A stretch of DNA of 53,680 nucleotides, taken from positions 1-53,680 of the forward strand of contig CAJFNV010000024.1 of the NCBI GenBank assembly GCA_904395805.1, in the 5' to 3' direction. Under the pieces are notes generated by a model. The model worked only from the letters and a program-made list of their open reading frames with translations, searched no databases and was not told the DNA's origin. Made by a program: the position numbers and the translations under genes. Below are positions 46,060 through 53,634 of the stretch, piece after piece. The stretch is from Candidatus Gallispira edinburgensis. Lineage in GTDB: Bacteria; Bacillota; Clostridia; Lachnospirales; CAG-274. Positions within the stretch are counted from its first letter, which is position 1. Every line of letters begins with the position of its first letter.

Positions 46060-49000
46060 ATGAAAAAGTGCTTTAAGAAAGCTCTTAGCGGCATCTTAGC
46101 CTCAGCAATGCTTTTTTCATCTGTAGCAATTGCACCTACAAGTGTATTTGCGGCACCAAGCTTTGGTAAGGTTGGCGGATGGTTTGAAAGCATATATGCG
46201 GAAATTCCGGGAATTTCAGATGCCGATGTTACAGGTGTTTCTTACAGCGGTACAATGTCAGGCTCCCTTTCAGGACAGGATTTAGAGTACCTTGTAAGAG
46301 ACTATAACGGCGGTGTTCGTATTGATATACCGGGATTAAAGGAAGGTACATATACATTAACAGTAACAACATCTGACGGTACTGTAACAAAGGATAATAT
46401 TTCAGTTATGGAATATGACCGTTCAGGTTATGCACACTTTAATTACACTGAAGGTGTAGGTGCATATAATGATGACGGTACATTAAAAGACAATGCAATG
46501 GTTGTTTATGTTACAGAGGATACTAAGAATACAGTAACTCTTTCTTATGGCGGAAAGACTGTAACAGGTATCGGTAATATACTTAACTCAAGAGGTGCTA
46601 AGTCAAACGGCGGTAGTGCAACAAATAGTAACCAGGAAATATTAGAGGATCTGGGAAATAATAATATTCCTTTAGTAGTAAGAATTATAGGAGAAGTTAA
46701 AGCCGGAGATTCAAACACAAGCAATAATCCGCCAAGTGAAAATATTGATGGTCTTACTGTTTATGACAGTGCAGATAACGGCGGTACTGAAGGCGACAAT
46801 GGTATGATGGCAAGAATAGAAGATGCCAAAGATATCACAATTGAAGGTATCGGTCCTGATGCTTCAATGAATGGTTGGGGTATCCATTTTGTATGCGGTA
46901 CAGCGGCATATGCAGCAGGCTTAGGCAAGAGCTGTGAAATCAGAAACATCTATTTCCAGAACTATCCTGAAGATGCCTTTGGTGCAGAAGGTCAGCAGGA
47001 AGGATCAACACTTACTGCTCCTGTAGAAAGAATATGGGTACACAACAATAACTTTGGTCCGGGATACTGTAAGAATCCTACAGACAGTGATAAGGCTGAA
47101 GGTGACGGTTCATGTGACTTTAAGAGAGGTCAGTTCTATACAATGGCATACAACAAGTACTGGGATTGTCACAAGACCAACCTTATAGGTTCTTCTGACT
47201 CATCTCTTCAGTACTTTATGACAATGCATCATAATTATTATGAAAATTGTATGGCAAGAGGACCTTTAGCAAGACAGGGTAATATCCATATGTACAACAA
47301 TGTATATATCGGACAGACAGACTATGCTATGAACACAAGAGCAAATGCATACATCTTCTCAGAATACAACTTATTCTATATGTGTAAGAATCCTATGAGA
47401 GTAGATGCAGGTGCTATAAAGAGTTACAATGACTCATTATCTTCATGTATTGAAGAAATGGGCGGTACTGTTGTAACAGACAGAAACCAGAAGGTTTCAA
47501 GCGGTAATAAGTATGAAAACTTCGATACAAATTCTTCATTAAGCTATATTCCTAGCGGTGATTATATCTTACAGGAAGATGTAAGTGAAGCTAAGAAGGT
47601 AGTTATGGCTTATACAGGTGTTATGAAGGAAGATGTAGTAACTCCTGATGAAGTATCAACTTCATTAGTAGAGCCTGGCAAGCAGCCATCTGCTTCAGTA
47701 GTTCTTCCATATAAGAAAGATCTTAACAGTACATACCTTACAAAGGGTACTCAGACTAAGGATAATATTTACTTCAGTGCATATAAGGCAGCTGGTGACA
47801 GCATATCTATTAAAGAAGGTCAGGCTATTGTATTTAATGTAAATACAAATGCTAATATTACAATTACAGACGGCGGCGGTACATATCCTGTAGTGTTAAT
47901 GAATGACAGTGGTGTTGAATACCTTACAGGCAGTGGTACAGTTTATGATGTACCTGCAGGTACTTACTTCATTCAGCCTAGCGGATTCTCACCTGCAAAG
48001 GACGGCGGAGAACCAAGCTATAAGGAAGCTAAGATAACATTCTTAGGTATTGAGGCTTATGACCCAACTGCTCCTACTGTAACTGAGCCTACTACTCAGG
48101 CTACAACTGAAGGCAGTGTTGAAACTACAACCAGAGCACAGGGCGGAGATGTAGAAGATCCTACTGAAGAAACAACAGAAGGTATCCAGGGTGATCCTGT
48201 ATTAATGGGTACTTATGTATTCGGTGACAATGCTTCAGGCGGAGACTTTAACGTTACAGAAAAGAAGTCAGCAGCCGGCAATATGACTATTGAATTAAGA
48301 GATGTAAGCAGTGACGGTGCAAGAGTAAGAAAAGATGACGGTAATATTGGTATTGCATTTAATCTTACTCAGGAAGCTAAAATAACAATTACTTATGATG
48401 GCAGAGGTATTGAAATCTACAATACCGGTACAGGCGAAACTATTACATTTGAGAGAGGTGCTAGCCCACAGAGTACAATTCTTGCACCGGGTAATTACTC
48501 AATATCAGGTGATGATACAGGAAGCAATTCAACTATCAGCCAGATAGTATTAGAGGCAACAGGCAGCACTCCTATAGAGACAACAACAGAAGCAACCACA
48601 GTTACAGAGACAACAACAGAAGCAACTACTGAGGCTCCATCAGAGACTACAACAGAAGCTCCTGCTCCTGTAGAAGGTGTACAGATCTCTGTTGGTGATG
48701 CGAGTGTCAATGTTGGAGAAACAGTTACAGTTCCTGTAAGAGTTTCAGGTATGGATACTCTTGCAAATTATGATATTGACTTAACTTATGATGATACTAA
48801 GTTAGAGATTACAGCTGTTACAAATGGTGATATGATCAATGTTACAGATGACACATTTGTTTATAACACAAGTGAAGCCGGATTGATACAGATATCAGCT
48901 GTAAATACAGATGATCTTAAGGGCGGCGAAATATTATTTAATGTAACATTTACAGGTGTTGCAGAAGGTACATCTGATATTACATTAACAGTTAATGAAT

Positions 49001-50298
49001 TATTTGCTGAAAATTCAGCAAGTGTTGAATACACTGTAGAGAACGGTGCTGTAACCGTTACTGATAGCTCTACACCTTCAACAGGTATCAAGGGCGATGT
49101 AAACAAGGACGGTAAGGCTGATGCTGAAGATGCAGCTATTATATTAAAGATCAAAGCAGGTATAATAACTAATACAGCAGCTTATGATATGACCGTTGCA
49201 GATTGTAATGAAGACAGTAATATTGATGAACTTGATGCAGTTTGGATTTTAAGACAGTCACAGGGTGGTTCAGAAGATACAACTGTTACAACAACAGAAA
49301 CAACAACAGAAACAACTACTGAGACTACAACAGAAGCAACTACTGAAGCAGTTGTTGGCGAAGGTCCATGGTCATTTGATGCAACATCATTAGGACAGGC
49401 TGTAGATAAGACTGCAATTGAAGCAGGTACAAAGTTAGGCACAGACGGTTTCTTCACTGTTATAGGTGATGTTACAATGAGAAGTGATAATAAAGTTACT
49501 ACAGCTTCAGATGTAAAGAGCATTGAGCTTGGAAAGGCAGAGCGCGGTGCTGTTACATTTACAGTAACCGAAGATTCATATGTAGAATTTGATGCTTCAA
49601 GTACAGGTACAGCAAATACATCAGCAATAGGACTTAAGTCATCAGACGGTACATTCTATGTAAATACAACAGTAACAGGTTCAGCAAACGGCAGAACAAC
49701 ATTTTCTGCAAATGTACCTGCAGGTACTTACAGCATAGTATCTCCATTAGATGCAAATAATGACAGAGGTGCAAGAGTTTACTCTGTAAGTGTTGAAACA
49801 GGTTCAAAGGATATTACAACAACAACTACTACAGAAGGTGCTACAGAAGCAACTTCTGAAGAAACTCCTAGCGAAGGAACAACTGAGGCTCCTGCACCAT
49901 CAGGAAATTCATGGACAGCAGGTGATAGTGATACAAGTTTTGTAAATGTTGGTTCAGTTGAAGCTAGTAAAAATGAACGTGATGCATTTATGAATGCTAA
50001 TGGCGGTACAATATTTGAAAAGGTAGTTGTTCTTGAAGAAGGCACATTTACAATTACTCCTGCAGTAACAGGAACTTTAAAGGTTTATGCAGCTGTTAAT
50101 GAATCAAGTGAAAAGAATGATGGTGTTCTTGAACCAACTTGGTCAGATGGCAGCTCAGCAGGTTCATATACATTACCTGCAAGAGATGACACTGCAGCAA
50201 CAGCTTTTGAAATAGCAGTAGATGAGGCTCATGTAAATGATACACTTACATTTACAGTACCAAGAAAAATGTTATTATTCAAAGCTGAGATGAACTAA
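46060..50298 (+). CDS. Giant secreted PL1 pectate lyase carrying both a cohesin and a dockerin
   Basis: A 1412-residue exported protein. Order: signal peptide (1-31); PL1 beta-helix (about 115-540) with AEGDGSCDFKRGQFYTMAYN and MTMHHNYYENCMARGPLARQG; binding-type modules (about 545-675 and 705-830); Thr/Glu linker; cohesin (about 869-1005) with VGETVTVPVRVSGMDTLANYDIDLTYDD and a GEILFNVTFTG strand; dockerin (about 1008-1070) with GDVNKDGKADAEDAAIIL and CNEDSNIDELDAVWIL; two more linker-module units (to 1412). Arg in the GPLARQ loop replaces the SRHPR catalytic region, so activity may differ from the first PL1. Cohesin and dockerin together could give end-to-end assembly. AAAGGAGG start. Confidence 0.92.
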   Translation: MKKCFKKALSGILASAMLFSSVAIAPTSVFAAPSFGKVGGWFESIYAEIPGISDADVTGVSYSGTMSGSLSGQDLEYLVRDYNGGVRIDIPGLKEGTYTLTVTTSDGTVTKDNISVMEYDRSGYAHFNYTEGVGAYNDDGTLKDNAMVVYVTEDTKNTVTLSYGGKTVTGIGNILNSRGAKSNGGSATNSNQEILEDLGNNNIPLVVRIIGEVKAGDSNTSNNPPSENIDGLTVYDSADNGGTEGDNGMMARIEDAKDITIEGIGPDASMNGWGIHFVCGTAAYAAGLGKSCEIRNIYFQNYPEDAFGAEGQQEGSTLTAPVERIWVHNNNFGPGYCKNPTDSDKAEGDGSCDFKRGQFYTMAYNKYWDCHKTNLIGSSDSSLQYFMTMHHNYYENCMARGPLARQGNIHMYNNVYIGQTDYAMNTRANAYIFSEYNLFYMCKNPMRVDAGAIKSYNDSLSSCIEEMGGTVVTDRNQKVSSGNKYENFDTNSSLSYIPSGDYILQEDVSEAKKVVMAYTGVMKEDVVTPDEVSTSLVEPGKQPSASVVLPYKKDLNSTYLTKGTQTKDNIYFSAYKAAGDSISIKEGQAIVFNVNTNANITITDGGGTYPVVLMNDSGVEYLTGSGTVYDVPAGTYFIQPSGFSPAKDGGEPSYKEAKITFLGIEAYDPTAPTVTEPTTQATTEGSVETTTRAQGGDVEDPTEETTEGIQGDPVLMGTYVFGDNASGGDFNVTEKKSAAGNMTIELRDVSSDGARVRKDDGNIGIAFNLTQEAKITITYDGRGIEIYNTGTGETITFERGASPQSTILAPGNYSISGDDTGSNSTISQIVLEATGSTPIETTTEATTVTETTTEATTEAPSETTTEAPAPVEGVQISVGDASVNVGETVTVPVRVSGMDTLANYDIDLTYDDTKLEITAVTNGDMINVTDDTFVYNTSEAGLIQISAVNTDDLKGGEILFNVTFTGVAEGTSDITLTVNELFAENSASVEYTVENGAVTVTDSSTPSTGIKGDVNKDGKADAEDAAIILKIKAGIITNTAAYDMTVADCNEDSNIDELDAVWILRQSQGGSEDTTVTTTETTTETTTETTTEATTEAVVGEGPWSFDATSLGQAVDKTAIEAGTKLGTDGFFTVIGDVTMRSDNKVTTASDVKSIELGKAERGAVTFTVTEDSYVEFDASSTGTANTSAIGLKSSDGTFYVNTTVTGSANGRTTFSANVPAGTYSIVSPLDANNDRGARVYSVSVETGSKDITTTTTTEGATEATSEETPSEGTTEAPAPSGNSWTAGDSDTSFVNVGSVEASKNERDAFMNANGGTIFEKVVVLEEGTFTITPAVTGTLKVYAAVNESSEKNDGVLEPTWSDGSSAGSYTLPARDDTAATAFEIAVDEAHVNDTLTFTVPRKMLLFKAEMN

Positions 50299-50313
50299 TA
50301 AATAAAAAGCATA

Positions 50314-50357
50314 GGGTGAAATGTGGTAAAATTAATGTAAATTACTACATTTTGCCC
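50314..50357 (+). promoter_or_regulatory. Long hairpin between the PL1 gene and the cohesin operon
   Basis: A 16-bp stem (arms 50314-50329 and 50342-50357, three G-T wobbles) with a 12-base loop, starting GGGTG and closing with GCCC. The next base starts the -35 of the following promoter. It may terminate or stabilise the PL1 mRNA. Confidence 0.65.
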
Positions 50358-50386
50358 TTGCAATTGCTTTTGTTTTATTATATAAT
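50358..50386 (+). promoter_or_regulatory. Promoter of the cohesin-dockerin operon
   Basis: TTGCAA (50358-50363), 17-bp spacer, TATAAT (50381-50386), 39 bases before the ATG. Confidence 0.8.
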
Positions 50387-50424
50387 ATTAATATAGTTTT
50401 AATATTTAGAAAAGGAGGATATAT

Positions 50425-51156
50425 ATGAAGAAGTTATTCGGCGCACTTGTTGCCATGGGCGTTATGGCTCTTATGGCAGTTGGTGTACAAGCCGCTACAT
50501 ATTCAGCAGGCGTTGCAAGTCCTGGAGCCGGAATAGCTGAAATACCTGTAATGGTAACTCCTGAGGAGGGACAGACTGAATCAGTAAATGGTTATGTTAT
50601 GACTCTTACATATGATTCAACTAAGGTCACACCTGTTGTTGCAGGTCAGGATGTAACAGGTGCAGATTGCTATGCTGAAGCAGGCGAAAGCTTTGCAAAT
50701 GGCGTTTTAGTATCTGATGTCGTTAAGACAGAAGGTAATAATGTAACTTTAGCTGTTGCATGGGCTAGTGCAGATGCTGTTAATGTTGATGCACAGGCTG
50801 AACTTGCAAATGTTGATTTTAAAGTTGCAGAAACTGCTACAGGAGATGTTCCAATTACTGTTGCTGTTACAGCATTGACTAATGATGGTAATAGTGAAGC
50901 TGATATAGATACTATTACTGTAGGTAATGGTGAAATTACTATTGATGCGGAAGATTTCTTAAGAGGCGATGCTAATGGTGATGGTGTTGTAGACGGTAGA
51001 GATTCTGCTTTAATTGAACAGTCTTTGGTAAGCCTTGGTAGTATATTAGATGAAAATAAATTAAGAGCAGATGCTAATAATGATAGTACAATTGATGCAA
51101 GAGATGCTGCATTAATAGTTCAGTCATTAGTTGGTCTTGCAACTATTCCTGATTAA
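50425..51156 (+). CDS. Minimal secreted cohesin-dockerin protein
   Basis: A 243-residue protein: signal peptide (1-23, ending GVQA); one cohesin-like beta domain (about 25-173) with GYVMTLTYDSTKVTPVVAG and ELANVDFKVAETATGDVP; one dockerin (about 177-243) with GDANGDGVVDGRDSALIEQSL and ADANNDSTIDARDAALIVQSL. There is no catalytic module, SLH domain, sortase signal or long linker. Such a protein could bridge cohesins and dockerins of the enzymes upstream, or polymerise by itself. AAAGGAGG start; own promoter; first gene of a three-gene operon (then the cohesin-like protein and the 42-residue peptide). Confidence 0.9.
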   Translation: MKKLFGALVAMGVMALMAVGVQAATYSAGVASPGAGIAEIPVMVTPEEGQTESVNGYVMTLTYDSTKVTPVVAGQDVTGADCYAEAGESFANGVLVSDVVKTEGNNVTLAVAWASADAVNVDAQAELANVDFKVAETATGDVPITVAVTALTNDGNSEADIDTITVGNGEITIDAEDFLRGDANGDGVVDGRDSALIEQSLVSLGSILDENKLRADANNDSTIDARDAALIVQSLVGLATIPD

Positions 51157-51186
51157 GTTATAATTCAGAGTATTGGAGGAATTAAA

Positions 51187-51993
51187 ATGAAACTTAAAAA
51201 TATTATTGCTTTAGCTGTAGCTTGTGGTGCAGCTATGGTAATGTCAGTTGCAGCTCATGCTGCTACTGAAGTTAAGGTTGAGGGAGCTTACGCCGATGAA
51301 TATGGTGCAGTAGTTCCTATTGTTTTAAACACAACAGATACAGATAAGCTTAGTCAAGTTTCTGTTTATGAAATAGTACTTAATTATGATAGTTCTGTTT
51401 GGTCATATGATAGCTATAATGATCCTAATACATATGGATCAAGAAATCCACAGCCAATGGGTACAGTAACAACAAATCCTGCTGTTAATAATGACGGAAC
51501 TGTTGAACTTGTTTATACTTGTAGTGGTGCAAATGGTTTCCCTACAGTATCTGATGGAAAATTAACTTTACTTGAAGTTTATTTATCTCCTAAGAGTGAT
51601 ACACCATCTGTAACAGATACAGATTTTAGTATTGGCGTAAATTATGTAGCAGATTATGATGGTGGTAATAATACTGCATATTATGGAACAGATATGAATT
51701 CATTCTTTACATTTGATGTAACTGGTGACCTTGGTGGCAATGAAGTTGTAGCTTTAGCTGCATCTACTGATAATGGTGTTACTAAGCAGCCTTTAGAGTA
51801 TTATACAACTACTGACTGGACAGATGGTATGGATTACGCAGATGCAACAACAACTTTCCTTGTTGCTGTTGATAATTTACAGGGTAATGATGCCGTTACA
51901 GACATTACTATTTATGGTGAATTGGAAGATGGTTCTTATATTCCTTTAAGTTCACTTGATAAGAGTGATTTCTTAGTTCAGGATTTTGAATAA
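51187..51993 (+). CDS. Secreted cohesin-like domain protein
   Basis: A 268-residue exported protein: signal peptide (1-26, ending AHA), then a cohesin-like beta sandwich (about 28-180) with VVPIVLNTTDTDKLSQVSVYEIVLNYDSSVWSYD and GKLTLLEVYLSPKSD, followed by a beta-rich tail (about 190-268) with no clear family. No dockerin. The domain is more distant from classical cohesins than that of the PL1 protein. It lies 30 bases after the cohesin-dockerin gene, with TTGGAGG upstream, so it is co-transcribed. Confidence 0.75.
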   Translation: MKLKNIIALAVACGAAMVMSVAAHAATEVKVEGAYADEYGAVVPIVLNTTDTDKLSQVSVYEIVLNYDSSVWSYDSYNDPNTYGSRNPQPMGTVTTNPAVNNDGTVELVYTCSGANGFPTVSDGKLTLLEVYLSPKSDTPSVTDTDFSIGVNYVADYDGGNNTAYYGTDMNSFFTFDVTGDLGGNEVVALAASTDNGVTKQPLEYYTTTDWTDGMDYADATTTFLVAVDNLQGNDAVTDITIYGELEDGSYIPLSSLDKSDFLVQDFE

Positions 51994-52008
51994 GGAGGGG
52001 TGATAGAT

Positions 52009-52137
52009 ATGAAGAAATATGAAAAGCCAATTATGGAAGTTTCAGTATTTAAAAGTGAAGATTTTATCACCGTTTCCGGTGGTCTTAAAGTAGACAGCGG
52101 TAGGTTAAGCGTTGGTGAAAATGTAATTAATTTCTAA
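52009..52137 (+). CDS. 42-residue small peptide, leader-like
   Basis: A small gene with an excellent AAGGAGGGGTGAT ribosome site (51992-52004), 15 bases after the cohesin-like gene. It starts MKKYEKPIMEVSVFKSEDF, then ITVSGG, then a Gly/Ser/Val-rich end GLKVDSGRLSVGENVINF. A hydrophilic start with KP-x-[ME]-V, an acidic centre ending in I-T-x-S-G-G and a short variable tail is the pattern of many unstudied small ORFs in Clostridia and Bacteroidia, and resembles a leader-core peptide. No signal peptide or membrane segment. No modification enzyme is seen nearby. Function unknown. Confidence 0.8.
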   Translation: MKKYEKPIMEVSVFKSEDFITVSGGLKVDSGRLSVGENVINF

Positions 52138-52145
52138 TTAATTAT

Positions 52146-52172
52146 AAAGGAGTGGGTTTTCCCACTCCTTTA
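52146..52172 (+). terminator. Terminator of the cohesin operon
   Basis: AAAGGAGTGGG, loop TTTT, CCCACTCCTTT, then AATTTT. It also lies at the end of the convergent minus-strand gene. Confidence 0.88.
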
Positions 52173-52772
52173 ATTTTCACTATTATCATTTACAGCAATA
52201 GATTCTGACTGAGCTTGTTCTCTTAATTCTTCAAATTGAGCATCTCTTTCAGCTTTTTCTTTTAATCCTTCTTCTGTGTATATTTCGTTTATGGGCACCT
52301 CGTCAATTATAGGGTCATCTTCATCAACAGAATTTATATCAAAGAAATTATTGTTTTCATTTATTGTGGCTGTTTTAGTATCATTATTCCAACCAACTTT
52401 GGCATTTACAGCTTCTCCTATTGCTCTTAAAGGAAGCATAAATTTTCCATCAATGATCTGTTGAGGTACTTCAGGAGTAATTATTGTATCATTTACAGTA
52501 AATGTATCATTCCTGTTAGTAAGAGTTATAACAGTTTCCTTTTTCTCGTTAGTAAGAGTAGCTGTCTTTGTGTCATTGTCCCACTGAACGTCATATCCCA
52601 TATATTCAAATACTCCTCTTACAGGTACGAGAGTACGTCCTTCAACTATTATCCCCTTGTCTGCTACAAGATTACCGTTTGAATATACTGTTACACTGTC
52701 ACCTTCTGCAGCTATTGCAGGCACAGTGAGCATCATTGCCGCCGTAATGGCTGTCATTATAAATCTTTTCAT
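52170..52772 (-). CDS. Secreted copper-amine-oxidase-N-like domain protein
   Basis: A 200-residue exported protein: signal peptide (1-21, ending AIA), one copper amine oxidase N-terminal-like region (about 25-140) formed of two halves, GRTLVPVRGVFEYMGYDVQWDNDTKTATL and FMLPLRAIGEAVNAKVGWNNDTKTATI, and an acidic C-terminal tail (about 150-200). The same fold ends the giant pectinesterase, so it may be a shared surface-binding module; that is inferred. It contains no enzyme domain. AGGAGGT start; stop lies in the terminator of the convergent cohesin operon. Confidence 0.88.
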   Translation of the reverse strand: MKRFIMTAITAAMMLTVPAIAAEGDSVTVYSNGNLVADKGIIVEGRTLVPVRGVFEYMGYDVQWDNDTKTATLTNEKKETVITLTNRNDTFTVNDTIITPEVPQQIIDGKFMLPLRAIGEAVNAKVGWNNDTKTATINENNNFFDINSVDEDDPIIDEVPINEIYTEEGLKEKAERDAQFEELREQAQSESIAVNDNSEN

Positions 52773-52801
52773 TTGAATACCTCCGTAAATTTTTTTACAC
52801 C

Positions 52802-52830
52802 TTGACTTAAACCTGATAATGTGGTATCAT
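52802..52830 (+). promoter_or_regulatory. Promoter of the antitoxin RNA
   Basis: TTGACT (52802-52807), 17-bp spacer, TATCAT (52825-52830); predicted start about 52836. Confidence 0.75.
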
Positions 52831-52835
52831 AATTA

Positions 52836-52944
52836 TACAAAGAAGTTAAAAACAAGAGGGAGCAACCACAGCGGTTGCAGCCCCAAAATGCTTTAGTTAA
52901 AAATAACCGTCAGAAACTTTGGAGAGTGAGGCGGTTATTTTTTT
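52836..52944 (+). ncRNA. Probable type I antitoxin RNA
   Basis: A roughly 108-nt RNA without a reading frame, running from a good promoter to a strong terminator (AAAAATAACCG 52899-52909 with CGGTTATTTTT 52932-52942). It has a hairpin GCAACC-ACAGC-GGTTGC at 52862-52878. Its 3' part is complementary to the 3' end and stop region of the minus-strand toxin mRNA. This convergent, 3'-overlapping layout is that of TxpA/RatA and BsrG/SR4 in Bacillus. The RNA is predicted, not observed. Confidence 0.7.
52899..52944. terminator. Shared bidirectional terminator of the toxin-antitoxin pair
   Basis: Both arms have A/T tails, so the same stem can end the antitoxin RNA rightward and the toxin mRNA leftward. 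The toxin stop codon (52935-52937) is inside one arm. Confidence 0.75.
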
Positions 52945-53003
52945 GTATATGCCAAAATGATAATTATTAAAGTTAATACTAATATGTACTCATAATAATC
53001 CAT
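52935..53003 (-). CDS. Type I toxin-like membrane peptide (22 residues)
   Basis: A very short gene encoding a 22-residue peptide: MDYYEY at the start, a 13-residue hydrophobic core ILVLTLIIIILAY, and TKK at the end. This is the size and shape of BsrG/TxpA/Fst-type type I toxins that insert in the membrane. The ribosome site GGGG (on the minus strand, 53016-53013) precedes the ATG by about 9 bases and is paired with CCCC at 53025-53022, so translation is held back in the full-length mRNA. A strong minus-strand promoter lies 111 bases upstream. Confidence 0.75.
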   Translation of the reverse strand: MDYYEYILVLTLIIIILAYTKK

Positions 53004-53012
53004 AGGCAAACA

Positions 53013-53025
53013 CCCCTTTCCGGGG
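53013..53025 (-). promoter_or_regulatory. Hairpin sequestering the toxin ribosome site
   Basis: On the minus strand, CCCC-GGAAA-GGGG; the GGGG is the Shine-Dalgarno sequence of the toxin gene. Confidence 0.7.
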
Positions 53026-53028
53026 CAA

Positions 53029-53075
53029 AACCCTCCACCGGCAGAGCCGGTCCCCCTCCCTTAGAAGGGAGGCAA
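53029..53075. repeat. Palindromic repeat copy in the toxin mRNA leader
   Basis: It contains the modules ACCGGC/GCCGGT and CCTCCCTT/AAGGGAGG. The second module is shared with the copies at 53551-53596 and 53635-53680. In the toxin mRNA it adds two strong hairpins upstream of the sequestered ribosome site. Confidence 0.8.
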
Positions 53076-53120
53076 ATTACAGGCTGTCTTTCAAGGGCTG
53101 ATGTAAATCAGCCTGGTTAA

Positions 53121-53150
53121 ATTATAACATACTATTTCGTCAAAGGTCAA
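53121..53150 (-). promoter_or_regulatory. Toxin mRNA promoter
   Basis: Minus strand -35 TTGACC (53150-53145), 18-bp spacer, TATAAT (53126-53121) with TG one base upstream (extended -10). The start should be near 53114, immediately before a perfect 7-bp hairpin (53113-53096), which would cap the 5' end. Confidence 0.8.
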
Positions 53151-53301
53151 TATATAAGAGGAATTTTGTTAGTTTCTGTTTTAATGGTTTAATGGTAGCC
53201 TCAGTACAATATTAAGTGAAATAAATTATAGATGATAACACTATATGAGCTAAATAAAAATTTATGGGACAGTCTGTTTAAAATAAGAAGGAAGAATTAA
53301 T

Positions 53302-53526
53302 ATGGAAAAATGTTTTATGTGCAAAGGCAATATGGAAAATGGATATACCAATTATATGCTTGATATGGACGGACATTTTATTATTATTAAAAATGTCCCC
53401 TGTCATGTCTGCAGTCAGTGCGGAGAGGTTTCATACAGCGGAGAAACTATGGCTAAAATCGAAAATATAGTGAATGTGCTTAAAGAGAACCTTACAGAAG
53501 TTGCTATTGTGGAGTTTGCGGCATAA
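53302..53526 (+). CDS. YgiT-type zinc-finger protein
   Basis: A 74-residue protein with two C-x2-C pairs: CFMCKGNMENG at the start and CHVCSQCGEVSYSG in the middle, followed by a helix (METMAKIENIVNVL-like region). This is the zinc domain of YgiT/MqsA-type antitoxins, often encoded beside a DUF4258 or MqsR toxin. No such toxin is found upstream or in the 150 bases after it, and the helix-turn-helix part of MqsA is missing. AGAAGGAAG precedes the ATG. It may be an orphan antitoxin; this is uncertain. Confidence 0.8.
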   Translation: MEKCFMCKGNMENGYTNYMLDMDGHFIIIKNVPCHVCSQCGEVSYSGETMAKIENIVNVLKENLTEVAIVEFAA

Positions 53527-53550
53527 AATTGAAATGACATAATTTTAGAA

Positions 53551-53596
53551 AACCCTCCGCCCTTCGGGCACCTCCCTTAAAAGGGAGGCAAAAAGA
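53551..53596. repeat. Palindromic repeat, copy 1 at the window end
   Basis: A 46-nt unit with CCGCCC-TTCG-GGC and CCTCCCTT/AAGGGAGG hairpins. It is a direct repeat of 53635-53680 with one difference, and follows the YgiT gene. Confidence 0.92.
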
Positions 53597-53601
53597 GAAG
53601 A

Positions 53602-53632
53602 AGCGGTCCCCTTCCATTAGAAGAGAGGCAGA
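53602..53632. repeat. Degenerate palindromic repeat copy
   Basis: A shortened, mutated copy (GCGGTCCCCTTCCATTAGAA and GAGAGGCAGA) between the two good copies. Confidence 0.7.
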
Positions 53633-53634
53633 GA

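Noticed and set aside
50425..51993. Bacterial type-III-like surface adhesin operon
   Set aside because: The domain order matches cohesin and dockerin; no pilin, sortase or adhesin motif.
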